64,000 bases of DNA from Symsagittifera roscoffensis (Eukaryota; Xenacoelomorpha; Acoela; Convolutidae), in NCBI RefSeq assembly GCF_963678635.1, contig NC_087062.1:98323705-98387704 (forward strand). Direction: 5' to 3'. The translations under genes and the position numbers were made by a program. The notes beneath the pieces were generated by a model. That model ran no database searches. It was not told where the DNA came from and saw nothing but the letters and a program-made list of their open reading frames with translations. This document shows positions 24,201 to 31,243 of the stretch, one piece after another. Numbering within the stretch: the stretch's first letter is position 1; each line of letters opens with the position of its first letter.

Positions 24201-26488
24201 TAATTCTAATGAAATTTCCAAACTTACATATAGTTTGGACTGCAGGAAAAAATCTTGCATTACCAGACACCTTAAGTCGAAATACACCACCTGAATTACT
24301 TACACGAAAAACAACAGTTGAAATACCCAAAAACATAAAATTCCACCTTGCAGAAAACGAAACATCACCCCGATTGGAATGCAAATATGCAGTAAAAACT
24401 GATATTGAACAATCACAAATAAATAGTTTACAACATTTCCCACTTTATTTAGATTGTCAAAATAATCATTATGAAGTTGATTTACTTGGAACATCAACTT
24501 TCAAACCAATCCCATATTCTCAATGGATAAAAAATAACACCCAACAAAAACGAACAAAACAACACCCGCCTAAGAAAGACCATTTTCCACTAATTGAAAA
24601 AGAAGATTTAACTGATAAAATAAATTTATCAGGACCACAAACAAATGATTCAAAATACACAATAAATCAAGTTTTTGACCTTCACGACCCACTTGATACA
24701 ATACCCTTATCTAAATTAGAAATCGAAAACATTTTTCTCCCCCCAACAGAAATAATTACAATTTCAACACTGAAACAATATCAAAACCTTGACCCAGTAA
24801 TTCGACAACTGAAATCATGGCACAAATATAAAACTAAACCTATCAAAGCAGATTCAACCATTCTAGGAAACAAAACACTCCTCCGATACTTTCGCAAATT
24901 TAACAACACAACAATTAACGAAAATACAGACCTTTTAGAGTATAACCTGAATGAATCTACAGTTCCATGTCTCCCTTTAAGTATGATTCTTATAGCTTTT
25001 AATATTTCACATACACAAAATATTAAAGGACACTCTGGATCAGAGAAAACATATTCAAATTTTATACAAAACTTTTATTTCCCAAATGCACCAATTTGGA
25101 TAAAAGTACTATGCAATGACTGTATAGTATGTCAACTAAATAAACCTTACCCAAATCAAAAACAAATAGCACAAAAACAAGATTTTAAAGGACAAAGTTT
25201 GTACTTTAATCATCGTATCTCATTTGATACTAAAGGACCAATTTCACCCTCATCAGAAGGAAACTCCTACATTATGGTAATTGTTGACGCATTTACACAT
25301 TATGTAGCACTTAACCCAGTACCACATTGTAACGCTTATTACGCTTACACAACACTCTATGAACACTGGATAGCAAAATTCGGACTACCAGAAATTTTAG
25401 TTACAGACAACGGTACAGAATTCATAAATAATGAAATTATCACACTATGTCATTTTTATAACATTAAACACAAACCACGTACATCTCATGCACCTTGGAC
25501 AAACGGCTTAGTCGAAGGTATGAACCGTTCATTACAAGAATATCTTAGATGTATCATCAACGGAAATGATACAAAATATACCGAATGGTCAGCAGATGTA
25601 AAATTATTTCCCTTAGCATATAATTCACAAATTACGACAACTTTAGGAATGTCACCATACGAAATGGTTTTTAACCAAAAGCCACGCAAACCAATAATGT
25701 TTACAGCAAATTCTCATAAAAACGCACAAGGTTATTGTCAACCAAATAAAGACTCAATTTGTTATAACCTACCTTTACATACACACGATGAAGATCATTT
25801 TCATCACCCACAAATTCTTAAACTAGCCTCCGGTACACACACCGAATGGATTCTAAATAGAGATAAAAAACACAACGAAATTTATCAAAAAATAACAAAA
25901 AAGTTATTACAAAGACAAAACATTAATGAACAAATCAATTCACGTTTTACACCAGCCTCCGAATTAAAAATTGGAACATTTGTTTTAATACCTAATTTTA
26001 ATACTCAAAAAGGAATTTCTAAAAAATTACAACCCCTTCGAAAAGGACCATACCAAATAATTGCAAAACCCACTGATGTAACATATAAAATTACCGACTC
26101 AAACAAAAAAGAAATCGTTCAACATCGAAACAACCTATTACCCTATTACCCAAAAGAATACGCACTCCGCGAATTAACTCAATTATATTCTTTCACAGGA
26201 TTAAAAATCATTCAAAATGAACCACATCTGAAAAACACAGAACAAAATGATAACCCCACCGAAAATCAAAACACAAAACCAACCGCTACCAAAAACAATA
26301 CACAAAACCATAAAGAATCTCCAAAACAAAGAAAAAATAGAAAAATGACCGAACAAATAATACCCCAAGAACAAATCGACAAATCAGAAAATAGAAAAAC
26401 AACAAGACTCCGAAATCAACCACGTAAAAACTATAAAATATTCATCCCCCAATCTAAAATTTTAAAGAAAGTGGAATTTCAAAAGTAA
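18266..26488 (+). CDS. gag-pol: Gag-Pol polyprotein, 2,740 aa, single frame
   Basis: One uninterrupted frame. Residues 1-600 are Gln/Asn/Thr-rich and without a known domain. About 612-775 resembles a retrotransposon capsid (GAAQKWFSVLP, then a W-F-EF pattern). A zinc knuckle CNYCRRYGHSISEC lies at 842-855, followed by about 180 residues rich in Asn, Arg, Ser and Tyr. The protease has IDSGAES near 1228. The reverse transcriptase has TTADMNSAYNQM and YLDDVF near 1737. RNase H has CDASNFGIGAAL near 1886. The integrase has an H-H-C-C zinc site (about 2248-2289) and D2321, D2381, E2417, i.e. DD35E. A GPY/F-type module (RKGPYQII) is near 2592. No stop or frameshift separates gag from pol, so the Gag:Pol ratio must be set in another way. 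Confidence 0.97.
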   Translation: MSSTHTPGEESPDDDEIFPFIVDATTDRGQHIFCKNLLLNLFEPGISPCKTEFPDVKIKRQIIDHYLKDICNITQQYGIYSIEFTSPNHNNRKYTIQTDDLDLEFSKVFSEYIKSIQYHNSQRANSIFTNEVFAIIYSYISILENEIPITNVSPTETSKHLRVRHEITLLSSYLNIIKENFTKDDVSQHTKHDLQKILAWFIIDYFTHNIDLIAQARKNFRPQNSNDDTAITEQSDYVWDPEWSHPAFISFPQSISSQAISTISYIRDYVKVIPLTIDATPLNYNTFLPDTQNNSLNSTVIHNENLNGTRNLTQQDIQTPSHFINEEIVHTTTTQQSISPIRPNLTTPRNTNPSQTQVTLQSTVKPSVAPKYSHMDYQTYRPMTIPTKTRKTFTRNNFTDHNYNYTHPSKTYNQPQRNFNQYTRSRNWDNPMTQPNSINFQTNPPQDHSENYPFFQQNKNKKQTSYQMDYLSSDDDFLQPDIFAPNTQEYRRQGIQRTRTNHRNFSPQPIDAQHQQPIQQQNLINTQSFQPIQQQNPMTAHSYQASQMQNEIPLPYYLQQHEITRNQLSNFSQMPNAAESLQMTMNPYLMGGSSITSNKPLMVFTGTDPEYSVEDYLNAVTANLILNIGPEPINTPLHQNWIHRRTALIQTTLDGAAQKWFSVLPLEIKSNWKRFTQEFSKMFDSERNKQQQRVLCNEIRRLPNETIKQIAVRIETLVRKAYSLNTHDYKNTKMTEILMMTLTPQLRKIAIKKRASHPSSIREPDLDFRKLVDKLEQAEITMKLEETENLKLQYVNRIETTPTNINNIQESETDLVEKITEILNIYEKNPNFKGKPSFKKWCNYCRRYGHSISECRQKQQDNQNKPQKYKEPNKSFYQYMKKDQNLPNKTVHSNNSSGKPLPNNTNYTRNQSPYNSSYRGRSPERRNTNNSSQNHYNRPNSRNNYSRSNSNTQRFVSRSNSQSRNNYYPNNQSRNSSYNRNRNYSYNRNRSYSNNRNQNYPNNQSRNNSYNRSNYNRPNNNYQNRSRNNSQNRHSSYNNRYRNYSQSPHRNNNNYNNSNNRHRSSTPKHQRQINQVQSNPETTSDPPGIDDTVTDTLQLNQINCTSSDSESDTENTLSINMIKVENDYESVIYEQPFPSHIYENQSEFLQNYYTTPINSTPTTQETNEINTTNQTNKNTKTKCLNTNHIYQNIQKEQPKKKIWTIPFLLESPRNKEFQPPDLEIDFLIDSGAESNIINIPTWNEIKTLHPKLTPLETSSKLATAQGSTLINYGKIQLFLLPTRTMEQSKILNKPFKQIFHITDIKYNIIGIPFISKYIPTINILNSKILIKDKYTKTKETSLTFFQRLNKQPPFFSKFYPIFNQQRKHLKPLSGNIYNFSIKQVHQYDKEQNKQKFYMSEFEFKPIHKFFKITISSIKYLKNSNSDIISLHVYNNTPYQVTLPLGLLGYCETNATISPIHEKAYRVNNILQLLDICQSTILNEELSINNIISNENRNTDYFTKTPYFKPTFNISNYTEDQQKFLTMFNFQHSQITQDEFEKLAKQLIEYSSVYATSKFDVGKISSSLHLPLKPDAVFKKQRASKVPIHLHDKVNRLLDILEQYNIISPVNKEEQPKGNTFINPVIILAKGESLKIVLDARYLNSLIDESKCNWPIEPIQVILTKINGKYFTTADMNSAYNQMPLDEQSRRLTQFVIGNQQYEFNRLFYGISIGPAAFSAFMSKIFRPLILKKNAITYLDDVFMQSQTKDEMFNVLEKYHQILQNENLKAAPDKSHFFLTRVKFLGHNIERKTITPLKSRIDAIQKLQPPTNKKKIQEFLGMLNFLSKYVYKMQLYLRPFYNILRQQNNFEWNTEHQTRFEEVKKLLTEQISNTIPDSNQPFYAMCDASNFGIGAALLQSHNGTNKMNLISANSRLFTQAELRLSTLMRECTAIIYTLTEYEFLILGSKHPTVLFTDHKPIIFLFTQKSNPNHRVYRFQLILMKFPNLHIVWTAGKNLALPDTLSRNTPPELLTRKTTVEIPKNIKFHLAENETSPRLECKYAVKTDIEQSQINSLQHFPLYLDCQNNHYEVDLLGTSTFKPIPYSQWIKNNTQQKRTKQHPPKKDHFPLIEKEDLTDKINLSGPQTNDSKYTINQVFDLHDPLDTIPLSKLEIENIFLPPTEIITISTLKQYQNLDPVIRQLKSWHKYKTKPIKADSTILGNKTLLRYFRKFNNTTINENTDLLEYNLNESTVPCLPLSMILIAFNISHTQNIKGHSGSEKTYSNFIQNFYFPNAPIWIKVLCNDCIVCQLNKPYPNQKQIAQKQDFKGQSLYFNHRISFDTKGPISPSSEGNSYIMVIVDAFTHYVALNPVPHCNAYYAYTTLYEHWIAKFGLPEILVTDNGTEFINNEIITLCHFYNIKHKPRTSHAPWTNGLVEGMNRSLQEYLRCIINGNDTKYTEWSADVKLFPLAYNSQITTTLGMSPYEMVFNQKPRKPIMFTANSHKNAQGYCQPNKDSICYNLPLHTHDEDHFHHPQILKLASGTHTEWILNRDKKHNEIYQKITKKLLQRQNINEQINSRFTPASELKIGTFVLIPNFNTQKGISKKLQPLRKGPYQIIAKPTDVTYKITDSNKKEIVQHRNNLLPYYPKEYALRELTQLYSFTGLKIIQNEPHLKNTEQNDNPTENQNTKPTATKNNTQNHKESPKQRKNRKMTEQIIPQEQIDKSENRKTTRLRNQPRKNYKIFIPQSKILKKVEFQK
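18286..18291 (+). promoter_or_regulatory. Candidate splice donor just after the Gag-Pol ATG
   Basis: CCCAG followed by GTGAAG lies 22 nt into Gag-Pol. A spliced message using it would start with the Gag-Pol ATG and seven codons, as env messages do in some retroviruses. The phase left (1) does not match the in-frame CAG acceptors near 27542-27554, so the partner acceptor is unknown. Confidence 0.35.
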
Positions 26489-27085
26489 TTTTAACATTTG
26501 CTTCACAATCTTGAAACCTTCGAAACATTTTTCATTTACATTTTTCAAAATAACATGCTGACAAGTACGTAATAATTCTAGTTCAAAATAGACCAATAGG
26601 ATTCATCCAATCCGTCACTTTCTCTAACTCAAACTAAGACCAATTAGACGAATCATATAGAACTCCAGGCACATCTATAACTATAACTTTACGACCTCCA
26701 GGTCAAAAATAAGCAAACCACTCCAACTTGACAACTAAAATAAATATCACCATAATACCGTACCCCTCCCTTATCTAATAACCCAAAGATCAACAATATT
26801 TCCCCAACTCAGACCACGAATACCCCCAAAGCAAACTTGTTAACTTAGCCTAAAGTAACAAAATGAACATTTTAATTAGCCTAAAGTATAAAAATCTCAC
26901 CATACCCCGGATCATTTGACAAACAAAAATAAAGAAAAAGACGACCTCCCAGTCACCATGAAAATTGCCCCCAACAATTTTTTCCAAAACTCAACCCACT
27001 TGTCAAAAAACTAATAAATAATCCGACCACACTAGAAAATCGCCTCAAACAGCAAAAAATATTCGACCAAGAGATCATTTCTTAA
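26489..27085 (+). other. Non-coding gap between Gag-Pol and the downstream ORF block
   Basis: About 600 bp with stops in all plus frames. Its 3' end, gctcttctctcaatcag near 27087-27103, is a good pyrimidine-rich splice acceptor and also contains the start of the next ORF. Confidence 0.6.
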
Positions 27086-27316
27086 ATGCTCTTCTCTCAA
27101 TCAGTTACTCAAATACTCATAAATCTTAAACATTTTTTTACAATACTTGAAACCTTTATAATATTTCTTTTTGATATACTTGAATCTTTTCTAATAATCC
27201 TAATCATTTTTTGTAACATTTTTTTAATTTTCTACACTATACTCGAACTATTCCTCCAACTTTCCAAAACCCTTGATTACATCCACAGGTACGAGTCATA
27301 TAACTTGTCTAAATGA
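27086..27316 (+). CDS. Small hydrophobic protein 1, 76 aa
   Basis: Residues about 15-58 are almost wholly hydrophobic (FIIFLFDILESFLIILIIFC and on), enough for one long or two short membrane helices. The C-terminus is short and charged. Its stop overlaps the next ATG as ATGA (27313-27316), suggesting coupled expression. Size and composition recall viral small hydrophobic or viroporin-like proteins. No sequence family recognised. A T-rich stretch can give such frames by chance, so certainty is moderate. Confidence 0.45.
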   Translation: MLFSQSVTQILINLKHFFTILETFIIFLFDILESFLIILIIFCNIFLIFYTILELFLQLSKTLDYIHRYESYNLSK

Positions 27317-27501
27317 TACGAACAATTTTCAGTAGAACCGATATTTTTTTATTGTTTGTAATTTTCATAACATTTTTATCATCCCTCATTTTGACAATAT
27401 GTAAATGTATAAAGAAAGCAATATTCACATTTGCCCTAGCAACAATCCTTCTAATTCTTTTTTTGGAAGAATACTATAATAAACATAAACCTTCCCACTA
27501 A
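27313..27501 (+). CDS. Small hydrophobic protein 2, 62 aa
   Basis: Begins inside the stop of the preceding ORF (ATGA). Two hydrophobic segments, about residues 12-29 (FLLFVIFITFLSSLILTIC) and 36-51 (FTFALATILLILFL), flank a short basic loop CKCIKKA, followed by a charged tail EEYYNKHKPSH. The topology is that of a two-pass hairpin membrane protein. The charge pattern around the segments makes chance less likely than for its neighbour. No family recognised. Confidence 0.5.
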   Translation: MIRTIFSRTDIFLLFVIFITFLSSLILTICKCIKKAIFTFALATILLILFLEEYYNKHKPSH

Positions 27502-27506
27502 AGTAA

Positions 27507-28643
27507 CAATTCAAAAATCCATCAAAAATTGCTACCCAACAGTCACAGAATCAGTCTTCACCGACATCATCCCAAGATAACCAAACACCACCTTCAACTA
27601 CTCAAAATTCTCAAACATCTACACGAATTTCTTTTCAAGACAATCCATACACTTTTGAAGAACGACATGCTCGTTTATCAGAACCACTAGAACCAGTTCA
27701 ACGACAAGCACCTTTAAGCGAACCAACATATAACCTATACCCAACACTACCACAAGAACTAAGTAGAATAAGAAATTCTAGTCAAAACCAAAATACAGTC
27801 GAAATAAATAGACAAATTATACATCCTCGACGAAACAGAAATCTTCAAACTCCCCGAGTTCATTTTGATATACCTCAATCCCCATCACAAAACACTCCAG
27901 AAAACCCCATTGGTATATTACCAGAAACCCCTACGCTTCTTTCACAACGTAGCACCTCAAGCCTACCATCAGATTACTTAGGTTCAACACCAACATCTGA
28001 GCAAATACGTGAAAATCCTTTCAACCCCACAAACCAAACATCACGATTTCCATATTGGACTACACATTCATTTACACAAGGTGAACCAAATTTAGTCAAT
28101 GACCCCATAGATATTTCTACGGATACAACAACATCCTCATCACTACCAGAAACATTATCACTACCATCAACACCATCAATAAGCCAGATTTCACCACCAC
28201 CTTTTAACTTAAATTTTCCAAATAATCTCGACGCCAGATATCGAGAACAATCATCAATAAATATTCCTTTAAGACTAGATTGGAATACATTTACAGCACC
28301 TCCACCACTATTTGGACAACATCAAGAAAGTAACCGCCTTCATAACTGGGCACTTAATAGATTACAATATCGCCAAGATATTCACAACGATATCCGTGAT
28401 CACAATATTCAAATACTCCAACAAAACAGTTTACAATTAAAGTTTGAAATCACAGTTAAGTTAAAAAATATTACCCAACATCCCTACCCATTAAACCCAC
28501 CTAACATAACAGCTCAATCACTACCACCACCGTTTATAACTACTGAAGTAATATACAAATACGACAGATATACCAAAAACACAATTGGCTACATTACATT
28601 TTATAATCCATACTCAGGATTATCATACACATGTATATTCTAA
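27507..28643 (+). CDS. Methionine-free 378-codon ORF (Pro/Ser/Asn-rich)
   Basis: The frame is open from just after TAA at 27504 to TAA at 28641 and has no ATG anywhere. It begins QFKNPSKIATQQSQNQ. The first ~250 residues are rich in Pro, Ser, Thr, Gln and Asn. The last ~120 look more ordered (LDWNTFTAPPPLFGQHQESN, and a C-terminus ending YNPYSGLSYTCIF). An open frame of this length in such AT-rich DNA is far beyond chance, so it is translated, presumably after splicing supplies a start codon. Phase-0 CAG acceptors lie at 27540-27542, 27546-27548 and 27552-27554. Its stop overlaps the Env ATG by 13 nt. No family recognised. Confidence 0.75.
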   Translation, partial: QFKNPSKIATQQSQNQSSPTSSQDNQTPPSTTQNSQTSTRISFQDNPYTFEERHARLSEPLEPVQRQAPLSEPTYNLYPTLPQELSRIRNSSQNQNTVEINRQIIHPRRNRNLQTPRVHFDIPQSPSQNTPENPIGILPETPTLLSQRSTSSLPSDYLGSTPTSEQIRENPFNPTNQTSRFPYWTTHSFTQGEPNLVNDPIDISTDTTTSSSLPETLSLPSTPSISQISPPPFNLNFPNNLDARYREQSSINIPLRLDWNTFTAPPPLFGQHQESNRLHNWALNRLQYRQDIHNDIRDHNIQILQQNSLQLKFEITVKLKNITQHPYPLNPPNITAQSLPPPFITTEVIYKYDRYTKNTIGYITFYNPYSGLSYTCIF

Positions 28644-31243
28644 AATTATTAATTTTTCTCCAACTCCTTTTTCTAGTAATCTCAAATCAAAACATAAACC
28701 CTTCCCCTCGTACAGGACCACAAGATTTATTAGTAACACATTACGATTGTGAAGAAAATGAACAAAAAACACTACATAAATATGCAATAAATCAAGTATC
28801 ACAATGTGAAACAGAACCACAAGCTATAGAAACCACAGATGTAATAGCAACACTCTATTCAAAAGCCCGAGCAACAACAGTTACAGGTTATAAATTCACA
28901 GCAACATTTTCCGAAAAGAATTGTTCACAAGTCTCGAACGGAAACAAAAACCGACTTGACCATGAATCATTCTATCAAAGTAATATAGAACGTCTTTTAC
29001 ATCTCAATCCCGACGATTGTAAAAATGAATTACTTAGACTAAACATCACACAAAATAAAAACTCCCAAAGAAAGTTAGTTAATTTTCAAGTTTTTCCAGA
29101 CTCTGTACATCAATCACAACTTGAAAGACACCAAGGACATATAAAACTAGACGAAAAATACCCGTATAACGGCGCACACGGACGATTAACCTATGACCTA
29201 CACGATAAACATTGGATACCACACATTGGTATAAATGACCCATCAAACTGCAAAGCAGACACAAAAAATAAAGGATACCAAGAAATAATGTTTTTTGATT
29301 GGAAAATACAACTCGAAAAAATACAACTAACACGAGATTTATCAGATAATACAATGATCTATCAAGGAATCCGATTACCTTGTAAAAATGATCAAGGTTA
29401 TTGCGACCCTACAACGAGAACACAAGCAACAATTGTTTGGTTCCCCGAAGATACATGTACAACATTTCAAGTAGCAAAAATACACGCTCGTATGATAAAA
29501 TTTCACGAAAAATATTTTATACAATCAATTCCATATGAACAAGTCCATCCATCACGAAAACTAAGTTCTAATTTTAGAAACATAGACAATATAGAAAATA
29601 AATTGACACGTTTTCAAATATATCAAGAAACAGAACTTGCATGTAAATACAGGAATCCACTTCACAGAACACAATACTCTGAAATATTAGTTGAATACGA
29701 AAAAGGATTCGACATGACCACTGGAAAAGTAAAAATTGACCCATATGCCACAGGTCATCCTCCAAACGAAGGAACATCCTATATACCAGTTAATTTTGAA
29801 AAAAGCAACGGACAACCTGGTGGACATCTAAAACCCCATGACACCAGAAGCACACGCTTACAAGAATTATCACTAATGAATACTACATATTTCGGTAATA
29901 TCCACTATGATATTCATTTAGATATGAAACTAGATTATACAATTAGCCGAATTTTTCAAGAAATGTCACTCTCCGAATTAGAAACACTACACCAACTATG
30001 CGAATTAGAACGAACACAAATATTACAATCACTTGCACTAGCAGTATTAAAAATACCCTATGCAGGATACTTATTATCTGGAAATAGATCAAATTTTTTA
30101 GACTATGAAGGAAACATCTTATGGTTTTATACTTGTACTAAAAAAATATCACCACTATACGTTTTTGAAGATAAAAGATGTTATAAAAGAATCCCTATCT
30201 TTTATAAGAATAAAGTACATTTCGTGGATACACTTTCACGAAGAACCTATTTCTGGGATACCGCAGTCCCATGTGGATCAGAAAACAGCCACAATGTAGT
30301 ACAACTAAACCCTGATGAAAATAAATATTATCTTCTCACTCCATATCCCACATTAATGCAATCACTCAAAAAATTTTCACCAGAAAGCATTCGCGCTATT
30401 GCTCGAAACCCAAATATAGACTTACAATCAATAGGAATCTATTCAAAATCAGATATTCAACATCACATTAGAACACAACAATTCCAAGAATTATTAACAC
30501 AAATGGACACTATACAAAGACAATCAATAGACCAAAATTTACGCAAACTTGCAGAAACCGCAGGATTTGCCGATATCTACACGCAAGACTATAGCGGATA
30601 TTTTAAAGACATTAAAGATTATATATATCTAAACGGTGAAAAATACCGTCCCCAAGATATATCACCAATTAACATTTTTAGCTTTGTTACACTCAAAAAT
30701 GAGATCCTCGATTTTCTAGGATGGCCCTACTACATCTTAGAAAAATTGACTATTTTATACGCAATGTTTAACTTTATTGGATTTCTTTTCTCACTTTTAA
30801 AAGGAATCTACAACACATGTGCTATACACACACAAGTAAACAGACAAGCAAGCGTAGCACGCATACTCTTTGCAGGATTTTTTGGAATCTTTTCTACATC
30901 TATAAACAAAATTCTTTTAGACGCACAAATAAAAGAATATAACACAAAAATAACAACACGACAAAATACATACGACGAAGAACATAACAATGTAGACATA
31001 ACGCCAACGGCACCACAATTACCACCCCTACCAAATAACCATCCACTATCCCTAGTCCCACGAAATTTTCGAAATTTAGCCATCACACATAATCCAAATT
31101 TTCGACTCACCACATCACAAAGTCCCATCCAACATATAATGACACACCAGTCACAAGATGATAATACTTATGAACAAATTATTGAACAACCCCATACCAC
31201 CGCTTTTCAGTCTCAAAATAATCATTTTTTTAGCCCACGATGA
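28631..31243 (+). CDS. env: Envelope-like glycoprotein, 870 aa
   Basis: A signal peptide (MYILKLLIFLQLLFLVIS) leads a Cys-rich ectodomain with several N-glycosylation sites. Around residues 505-550 a patch reads FYTC, ISPLYVF, CYKRIPI, then FVDTLSRRTYFW and a Cys. Long hydrophobic segments lie at about 700-735 (AMFNFIGFLFSLLKGIY) and 743-765 (FAGFFGIFSTSI). The tail of roughly 100 residues contains PTAP at 792-795. The spacing of the Cys-Tyr-Arg-Ile-Pro and Phe-Val-Asp-x-x-(S/T)-Arg patches resembles glycoproteins of chuvirus-type (Jingchuvirales) viruses, class III fusion proteins, more than the baculovirus-F-like Env of Drosophila errantiviruses. No furin-like site stands out. The assignment is by pattern memory, without a database search. 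Confidence 0.8.
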   Translation: MYILKLLIFLQLLFLVISNQNINPSPRTGPQDLLVTHYDCEENEQKTLHKYAINQVSQCETEPQAIETTDVIATLYSKARATTVTGYKFTATFSEKNCSQVSNGNKNRLDHESFYQSNIERLLHLNPDDCKNELLRLNITQNKNSQRKLVNFQVFPDSVHQSQLERHQGHIKLDEKYPYNGAHGRLTYDLHDKHWIPHIGINDPSNCKADTKNKGYQEIMFFDWKIQLEKIQLTRDLSDNTMIYQGIRLPCKNDQGYCDPTTRTQATIVWFPEDTCTTFQVAKIHARMIKFHEKYFIQSIPYEQVHPSRKLSSNFRNIDNIENKLTRFQIYQETELACKYRNPLHRTQYSEILVEYEKGFDMTTGKVKIDPYATGHPPNEGTSYIPVNFEKSNGQPGGHLKPHDTRSTRLQELSLMNTTYFGNIHYDIHLDMKLDYTISRIFQEMSLSELETLHQLCELERTQILQSLALAVLKIPYAGYLLSGNRSNFLDYEGNILWFYTCTKKISPLYVFEDKRCYKRIPIFYKNKVHFVDTLSRRTYFWDTAVPCGSENSHNVVQLNPDENKYYLLTPYPTLMQSLKKFSPESIRAIARNPNIDLQSIGIYSKSDIQHHIRTQQFQELLTQMDTIQRQSIDQNLRKLAETAGFADIYTQDYSGYFKDIKDYIYLNGEKYRPQDISPINIFSFVTLKNEILDFLGWPYYILEKLTILYAMFNFIGFLFSLLKGIYNTCAIHTQVNRQASVARILFAGFFGIFSTSINKILLDAQIKEYNTKITTRQNTYDEEHNNVDITPTAPQLPPLPNNHPLSLVPRNFRNLAITHNPNFRLTTSQSPIQHIMTHQSQDDNTYEQIIEQPHTTAFQSQNNHFFSPR

